Positions 4,883 to 9,114 of a stretch of DNA of 9,114 bases are shown piece after piece. The notes below the pieces were generated by a model. It did no database searches. It saw only the letters and a program-made list of their open reading frames with translations, and was not told the origin of the DNA. The position numbers and the translations under genes were made by a program. Source of the stretch: Bryobacteraceae bacterium (lineage in GTDB: Bacteria; Acidobacteriota; Terriglobia; Bryobacterales; Bryobacteraceae); assembly GCA_025350445.1 (NCBI GenBank), contig JANXXV010000959.1:1-9114 (forward strand), given 5' to 3'. Within the stretch, counting starts at the first letter, position 1. Each line of letters opens with the position of its first letter.

Positions 4883-6778
4883 CTACTTCGCTGCAAATGC
4901 GAGGCCGATGGTGGCCATTGCGGTGCCCGCTTGGGAGATCCACTGGTCGTGACCGTGTGGGAAGCCGCTTTGGAAGTAGGGCTGGAAGCTTAGGGCTCGC
5001 GTCACGACGTGCCAAGTGCCGTCCTGCTGTTGCGTGCGGAGCAAGAATTCCACGCCGCGGCGGTAGACGCCGTCGGCAGGGGCCACGCCGGATTCGTGAA
5101 GCGCCCATAATGCTTCACCGGTTGCGTAGGCGTCGGAGGCCAGGTGATCCGTCTGGCCCCAGCCTCCGTCGGCGCGCTGTTTGGCAAGCAGTTGCTTGAC
5201 ACGATTCGACGGGGCTTTGTGGCCGGCCCACGCAATCCCAAGAAGCTGCATGGTACGATCCTCCGTGGTGAGCGGTTCCGCTTTTTCGAGCCATTTGGCG
5301 GCGCGTTCGACGCGCTCATCGAACTCGGCTTTGCGGCCGCCGATGGGATATACGCGCAGGACGCGAATGCCCCTCGCAGTTTGGCTGAAGCTGCCGTCTT
5401 CAAGCGGCGGGCGAACAGTGCCGCCGTTGGGCCAATCCCCCTCTTTTCGTTGCCCGGCGGTGATGTAGTGGATCAGTGAGTCGGTCGAGAGTTTGGGAGG
5501 GACCTTCGCCGCTGCCATCTGGAGGAGCGAAAACTGCATGCCGTCAACGCCCGGCGGAGGGTCCTGGAGTTGGAAGAGTTGCTGCTCCATGGAGCCGCGG
5601 AGGGTGGCGGTGGTACGGGCCTGGCGGGCTTCGAGTTCGTAGTCGGCCGGGATGCCGAGAGGCTTTGCTGCGGCAACCGCCAGACCGTTGATGTTGTCGG
5701 CGTGACAAGAGACGCAGCCGCCGGTTGCCAGGAAGTTCGCCGAGGCCGGCTGGGAAGCGGCGAGAGCTTTGGCGATCGCTTCGCGCGGAGTACCGCGGGG
5801 AGGCGGGGCGATCGTGCCGGCGGCGGGTTTCAACGGCATGAGACCGAGCAGCGGAAGAATGGCCGGATCCTGATAGCGGCGCGCCCATTCGAGGGCTGGT
5901 TCGCGGGCCGCGCCTTTCGCCAGAAGCAACTGGACAATCTTTGGGTTCGGGCGGTCCGTGGCGACGGCGAAGACAAGGGGCGTAGCGTTGCGGATGTCTT
6001 TGGCGTTGATGTCGGCGCCAGCTTTGATCAGAGCCTCGACGGCCTCGTAGTTGCCTTGGCCCGCGGCCTCTTGCAACGGGGTCACGCGGCCAATCAGGAT
6101 CGGGCCGTTCTTGACGATTTCCGCGGTGTCGCCGCTCTTTACATTCACCTTGGCGCCGTGCTCGAGCAGCAGCTTGACCATGGCGGCGTAGCGATCACTA
6201 AGGGCGGCGGCATTGTGCAGCGGCGTGAAACCGCCCCCATCGACATTGTTGACCTGGGCTCCTCGGGCGATTAGGAGGCGGGCGAGTTCGACGTTACTCG
6301 TGGCTGCCACTTGCGCGAGGACACTGTTGCCGCTGTTCTCTCGCGCGTTAACATCGGCGCCCTTTTCAATCAGTAGGCTGGCGGCTTCGGTGCTGCCATC
6401 GTAGTAGGCTGCGATGAGGAGCGGGGTGCGGCCGAGTTTGGAACGGGCGTCGACGCGGGCGCCTTTGGAGAGCAGCAAGCGGACTTTGGCGGCGTCACCG
6501 GCGCACCACATGAGAGGAGTAGCGGCAAAGTCGTTGGCGGCGTTGGGATCGGCTCCGGCCTCAAGAAGCAGGTTCATACTTTCCAGGCTGCCGAGAGCCG
6601 CGGCATACATGAGCGGTGAATTGCCGCGCGCGTCACGCGCTTTGGGGCCCGCATCGACAATGAGCTTGCGGAGAGCCGGGAGGTCTTGATTCCGGATGGG
6701 GAGATAGAACGGGCTGTTTTCGGCCGCCGGGCTGATAACAGCGAGTGTCAGGGCGATGAACACGAAGTGTCTTTTCAA
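4883..6778 (-). CDS. Exported ankyrin-repeat protein with CxxCH haem-type motif and squalene-cyclase-like C-terminus
   Basis: The 631-residue product starts with a signal peptide (K2-R3, hydrophobic core FVFIALTLAVI, cleavage likely after SPAA at about 19). Seven ankyrin repeats follow at about residues 52-293, with typical TPL..AA, LLL..GA and DVNA elements. A Pro-rich linker (APPPRGTPRE) leads to a cytochrome-c-type haem site CVSCH at 355-359. The C-terminal third (about 464-631) looks like part of the alpha/alpha barrel of squalene-hopene cyclases and prenyltransferases: two QW-like motifs, KQRADGGW (533-540) and TQQQDGTW (582-589), plus DAYATGEALWAL. The cyclase DxDD acid motif is not visible, so cyclisation is doubtful. 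The haem motif and signal peptide put it in the periplasm. The start is TTG at 6778, chosen for its GGAGG four bases upstream and because it places the signal peptide first; ATG codons at 6814 and 6901 would give 12 or 41 extra residues. It stands alone, convergent with the membrane protein gene. Confidence 0.87.
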   Translation of the reverse strand: MKRHFVFIALTLAVISPAAENSPFYLPIRNQDLPALRKLIVDAGPKARDARGNSPLMYAAALGSLESMNLLLEAGADPNAANDFAATPLMWCAGDAAKVRLLLSKGARVDARSKLGRTPLLIAAYYDGSTEAASLLIEKGADVNARENSGNSVLAQVAATSNVELARLLIARGAQVNNVDGGGFTPLHNAAALSDRYAAMVKLLLEHGAKVNVKSGDTAEIVKNGPILIGRVTPLQEAAGQGNYEAVEALIKAGADINAKDIRNATPLVFAVATDRPNPKIVQLLLAKGAAREPALEWARRYQDPAILPLLGLMPLKPAAGTIAPPPRGTPREAIAKALAASQPASANFLATGGCVSCHADNINGLAVAAAKPLGIPADYELEARQARTTATLRGSMEQQLFQLQDPPPGVDGMQFSLLQMAAAKVPPKLSTDSLIHYITAGQRKEGDWPNGGTVRPPLEDGSFSQTARGIRVLRVYPIGGRKAEFDERVERAAKWLEKAEPLTTEDRTMQLLGIAWAGHKAPSNRVKQLLAKQRADGGWGQTDHLASDAYATGEALWALHESGVAPADGVYRRGVEFLLRTQQQDGTWHVVTRALSFQPYFQSGFPHGHDQWISQAGTAMATIGLAFAAK

Positions 6779-7257
6779 GCTTCCTCCGGGATGGCCGTGG
6801 GGATTTCCGTCCATGCTTTCCCGGCACGGGCGATATACCTCAGATTTATGATCATGGCTGCAAGTTTGACGTTGGTATCCTGATAGTCTACCCCGAGCCA
6901 TCCCTCCAGTTTGCCGGAGGCCGCCCGTTGGTCAGCAACGCCAGCTTGGACGTTATGGGCGGTTTATCGGCAAACCGGAAGTCGTGCGCGGAGAGCAACG
7001 GGCTGGTCCAACTCCCCGCTCCGCCGTCGACTGGCCATCATCGGCAACCTTATGCGTGGGCCCGCATCTACGAGGGTCTGATCGAAATACACGGTGCCGG
7101 ACGAGCGGATATCCGATAGCTTGCTCAGGCGACACGTCCGCTGCCGCGCCAATGATCACGCCCGCGTGGGAGCCTTCGAGCATCACCTCGCGGGATTCCT
7201 CAACTTCGCGATCCTCCGGTCGTTCGTTGATCCGCTGCCACGAAGATAACGAGTGGC
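6779..7257. other. Gap without a convincing gene; possible eroded coding remnant
   Basis: This 479-bp stretch separates the ankyrin gene from the uncharacterised gene upstream of it. On the minus strand a reading begins at a TTG overlapping the previous stop (7261). For about 45 residues it looks protein-like (EESREVMLEGSHAGVIIGAA, then DVSPEQAIG), after which it turns into Arg/Pro/Gly-rich low-quality sequence ending at 6953. An adjacent frame contains SSGTVYFDQTLVDAG. This could be a decayed or frameshifted gene, but I cannot name a family and do not call a CDS. No RNA gene or terminator is evident. Confidence 0.35.
6783..6787 (-). promoter_or_regulatory. Ribosome binding site GGAGG supporting a TTG start
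   Basis: On the minus strand GGAGG is followed by AAGC and TTG at 6778. It is the only good Shine-Dalgarno near the gene's 5' end and decides for TTG over the upstream ATGs. Confidence 0.6.
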
Positions 7258-8134
7258 TCAAGCTAACGGCAAACCGCTGCCGGCCTTGGATTCCATATCG
7301 TGATGCTGAACCAATTCGTCAAATCCAGGCACAACCGCCCCAACACCAAAACTACCCACAAACCGGCAAGTAGCATACCCGGAACACGCCGTCCGATATT
7401 TCGCCTCCCACTCCCGAAATCGAGATTCTGCTTGTGGCGTCTCAAACGGAAACGACTCAGGAGGGTTCGGCAGCCCGCAACGCCAAGGCTTAGGCGTCAG
7501 CCGAGCCCGAAAAGAATCTTGGATCTTACACAGCCGGATGTACACAGCATCGGAGTCAAACTCCCGCAGCAGCGATTCGCTCTGCCCGCTTCCTGCCTCA
7601 AAAGGCACACTCAGGATCAGCACTCGATACCCGGCAGCTGTCTGGTATACCCGAACCCCGAGATTGTGGCGCTCCGCCACGCGATGGAGCCCAGTCACCA
7701 CCGTATCTGAAGCAGGTAATGGAGCCGCCGCGGAATTGCTCTTGCCAAAAAAGGAGAACAATCTGGAGAGCAAATTCTCCCCGGCTGCGGCAACCGGCGT
7801 ATCCTGGCGATCGATATCCACGAACATCAAGTCGCGCGCGCTCATGACCAGTGCGCCATAAACATTCCGCGCTATCGCGGCCTTGGGCGTCTCGCGGCCG
7901 TCCCTAAACTCGCGAAGGACGGGTTCAGGCAAAGGCCGGTCGCCATAACCGTATTGGTTGGACTTTGGTTAACCGGACGCAACCCTTCCGCCACCCGGCG
8001 CGCCAATTCTTGGGCCATCTCGGCCGCTGATTCCAGGTTGTCATTCGACCATCCGCGCGACGTCACACGAATGCGCCGCCACTTCCGCCGGTAGCCTCAC
8101 CGGCCTGCCGGGTCCAAAAGCGCGCCAGTTTCAT
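7258..8134 (-). pseudogene. Conserved uncharacterised protein, reading frame broken by two single-base deletions
   Basis: Three overlapping frames join into one protein of about 292 residues. It starts MKLARFWTRQAGEATGG at 8134, continues after the first break (about 8084-8088) as WRRIRVTSRGWSNDNLESAA, and after the second (about 7957-7960) as QYGYGDRPLPEPVLREF to the end. Conserved-looking blocks are ARNVYGALVMSARDLMFVDI, RVYQTAAGYRVLILS, YIRLCKIQDSFRARLTPKPW and a closing SGLPLA. There is no signal peptide or membrane span, so it is probably cytoplasmic. I recall this pattern from unnamed hypothetical proteins; no function is known to me. Each break is repaired by adding one base, and the protein is well preserved on both sides, so sequencing error or very recent inactivation are both plausible. 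The ATG at 8134 has no Shine-Dalgarno; a TATACT lies seven bases upstream. Confidence 0.75.
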
Positions 8135-8141
8135 CGCGGGA

Positions 8142-8147
8142 AGTATA
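8142..8147 (-). promoter_or_regulatory. Candidate -10 box (TATACT) for the uncharacterised gene
   Basis: On the minus strand TATACT is followed by seven bases and then the ATG at 8134, which has no Shine-Dalgarno. This spacing would put the transcript start at or beside the ATG. A -35 element is not clear. Confidence 0.3.
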
Positions 8148-8329
8148 TCAAGAAGATGGTTTCTAACATTGCCTATCTCAAAACTCCCGAAGAGAATCCA
8201 TGAGCAATGCCAGCTCTCGTCTCCCTTCAGAACGGCCAGAGTGCATGTCGCCAAGTCCAGCGCCCTGGCACGGAGCGCAGACATCCACGGGTGGACAGTG
8301 ACGGACCCGCTTCGAGGTTGAGATTGCTG

Positions 8330-8418
8330 AAAAGCGCAAAGGCCGCTTCCGGCGGCGCCAAGCGAATGAGGAACTCGGCGGACTAAGCCGCCGGAAGCGA
8401 GTCCGTTTTGCGCGGGTT
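8330..8418. repeat. 89-bp hairpin-rich dispersed repeat, copy 2
   Basis: This is the second copy of the element at 274-362, in the same orientation, with seven substitutions over 89 bases. Here the middle stem GCTTCCGGCGGC / GCCGCCGGAAGC is perfect over 12 bp, and the outer GCGCAAA / TTTGCGC stem is kept. The octamer CTGAAAAG occurs at both borders (8327-8334 and 8420-8427), a possible target-site duplication. However, its AAAAG part is also present at the left end of copy 1, so the element's exact border is uncertain. It lies in non-coding DNA. Confidence 0.8.
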
Positions 8419-8734
8419 ACTGAAAAGAGTAACTAAGACGCTGGTTGGATGAAGCAGGCTGGCGGCAGTTGGAAAGCGCCGCGGACATCGCTACGGGCGA
8501 ACCTGCCACTCCCGCACCCGCCGTCACGCAATGGTCACCGGGTGGCCGGGGGAGGATTACGAATAGTTAGTCATCGGCCACTCTTCCCCGGATACACCGT
8601 CATATAAACGCGGCCTGCAACCGAGCACAGAATTTGCATCCACGGGGTCGCGGACTGCACTCTCCAGCCGGTACTGGGTCACTTCAGCGAACCCGGAAGC
8701 CCTAATCGTGCGCTCCATTCCGGGCGTACGTCCG

Positions 8735-9114
8735 TTACGCTCCGAGTTTCGAGGCCAAATCCACTATATCGGTGGACACGACGTCGAAATCGCCTGGCTT
8801 TGCCTGGTCGGCCTTGCCCGTGGGTCCGAATTCGTTGGGCCGGTAAATGAATCCGGTGCGCAGACCGAAACTGCGAGCCGCTGTCAGATCGCCGCGGTGT
8901 GCCGCGCACATCATCACTTCCTCGGGCTTCAACTCCAGTAGGCTGGGCGCAATGAGGTACGCTTCGCGATCAGGTTTGTAATGCCGGGCCAGTTCGGCCG
9001 AGAGGATCAGATCCCACGGAATACTGGCGTGCTTAGCCATGTCGGTGAGCAGCGCGACATTGCCGTTCGAGAGCGGCGCAATCGTGTACTGCTTCTTGAG
9101 GCGCGTGAGACCGG
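8735..9114 (-). CDS. Haloacid dehalogenase-type hydrolase, C-terminal part (5' end beyond window)
   Basis: The last 125 residues of a HAD-superfamily hydrolase most like type II haloacid dehalogenases are visible, ending at a TAA at 8735-8737. They show motif II as LSNGN (Ser15 of the fragment), the motif III lysine in YKPDREAY (K47, with a Tyr six residues later as in L-2-haloacid dehalogenases), and motif IV as AAHRGDLTAARSFGLRTGFI (Asp75). The N-terminal catalytic aspartate (motif I) lies outside the window, so activity cannot be judged. By my alignment, the Ser-X-Asn that precedes the motif IV Asp in characterised L-2-haloacid dehalogenases is Ala-Ala-His here, a variant that leaves the true substrate open. 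The ATG at 9040 is internal: the frame continues upstream as VALLTD and APLSNGN. The protein is probably cytoplasmic. Confidence 0.87.
   Translation of the reverse strand, partial: GLTRLKKQYTIAPLSNGNVALLTDMAKHASIPWDLILSAELARHYKPDREAYLIAPSLLELKPEEVMMCAAHRGDLTAARSFGLRTGFIYRPNEFGPTGKADQAKPGDFDVVSTDIVDLASKLGA

Larger units (their letters stand above)
8135..8734. other. Non-coding stretch holding repeat copy 2
   Basis: These 600 bases carry no reading frame that looks like protein. They contain a -10-like box next to 8134 and the 89-bp palindromic repeat at 8330-8418. A small hairpin at the repeat's right end is GTTACT (8416-8421) paired with AGTAAC (8428-8433). The remaining 8434-8734 shows nothing I can identify. 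Confidence 0.5.

Noticed and set aside
5570..6274. Plus-strand open frame (234 codons) opposite the ankyrin gene
   Set aside because: It mirrors the periodic ankyrin repeats and has no independent motif or ribosome binding site.
7100..7150. SPEQA segment resembling the activation loop of bacterial Ser/Thr kinases
   Set aside because: Only these five residues fit; the surrounding kinase motifs (HRD, DFG, downstream D.WSLG-type) are absent.
7300..7710. Plus-strand open frame opposite the uncharacterised gene
   Set aside because: Arg/Pro-rich antisense shadow; the minus strand carries the conserved protein blocks.
1..9114. CRISPR array, tRNA or rRNA genes, integrase or transposase
   Set aside because: No regularly spaced repeats, no cloverleaf or rRNA signature, and no recombinase motif were seen on either strand.

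Overview
The window looks like a piece of a moderately GC-rich bacterial chromosome, most likely an Acidobacteriota (Bryobacter/Solibacter-like) genome. This placement is an inference. It rests on the gene style: a TonB-receptor-like N-terminus with a carboxypeptidase-regulatory-like fold, a secreted ankyrin/haem/cyclase-like fusion, and small CxxC zinc-ribbon proteins. No rRNA, tRNA or other taxonomic marker is present. No complete transposase, prophage or CRISPR array is visible.

Layout. 1-262 (-): N-terminal stub of a TonB-dependent-receptor-like gene, probably a relic, with a hairpin-rich 89-bp repeat directly behind its ribosome binding site. 542-1429 (+): ornithine cyclodeaminase/mu-crystallin family enzyme. 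1420-1901 (-): two tandem small zinc-ribbon proteins, the second overlapping the end of the cyclodeaminase-family gene tail to tail. 2131-4116 (+): fabD (malonyl-CoA:ACP transacylase, broken by a one-base deletion at about 2523) followed 13 bp later by a lipoprotein SurA/parvulin-type peptidyl-prolyl isomerase. 4298-4585 (+): small three-helix membrane protein. 4883-6778 (-): exported protein with about seven ankyrin repeats, a CxxCH haem-type motif and a C-terminal squalene-cyclase/prenyltransferase-like alpha-barrel fragment. 6779-7257: no convincing gene. 7258-8134 (-): conserved uncharacterised protein whose frame is broken by two one-base deletions. 8135-8734: non-coding, holding the second copy of the 89-bp repeat. 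8735-9114 (-): C-terminal part of a haloacid-dehalogenase-type hydrolase running off the window.

The genes do not form one pathway. Only two groups look co-transcribed: fabD with the isomerase, and the two zinc-ribbon genes. The most notable points are the ankyrin-haem-cyclase fusion, the two copies of a 92% identical palindromic repeat (one placed immediately upstream of a Shine-Dalgarno sequence), a perfect-period 17-bp tandem duplication, and three single-base deletions in two otherwise well-preserved genes. Those deletions mean either genuine decay or consensus errors in the assembly.
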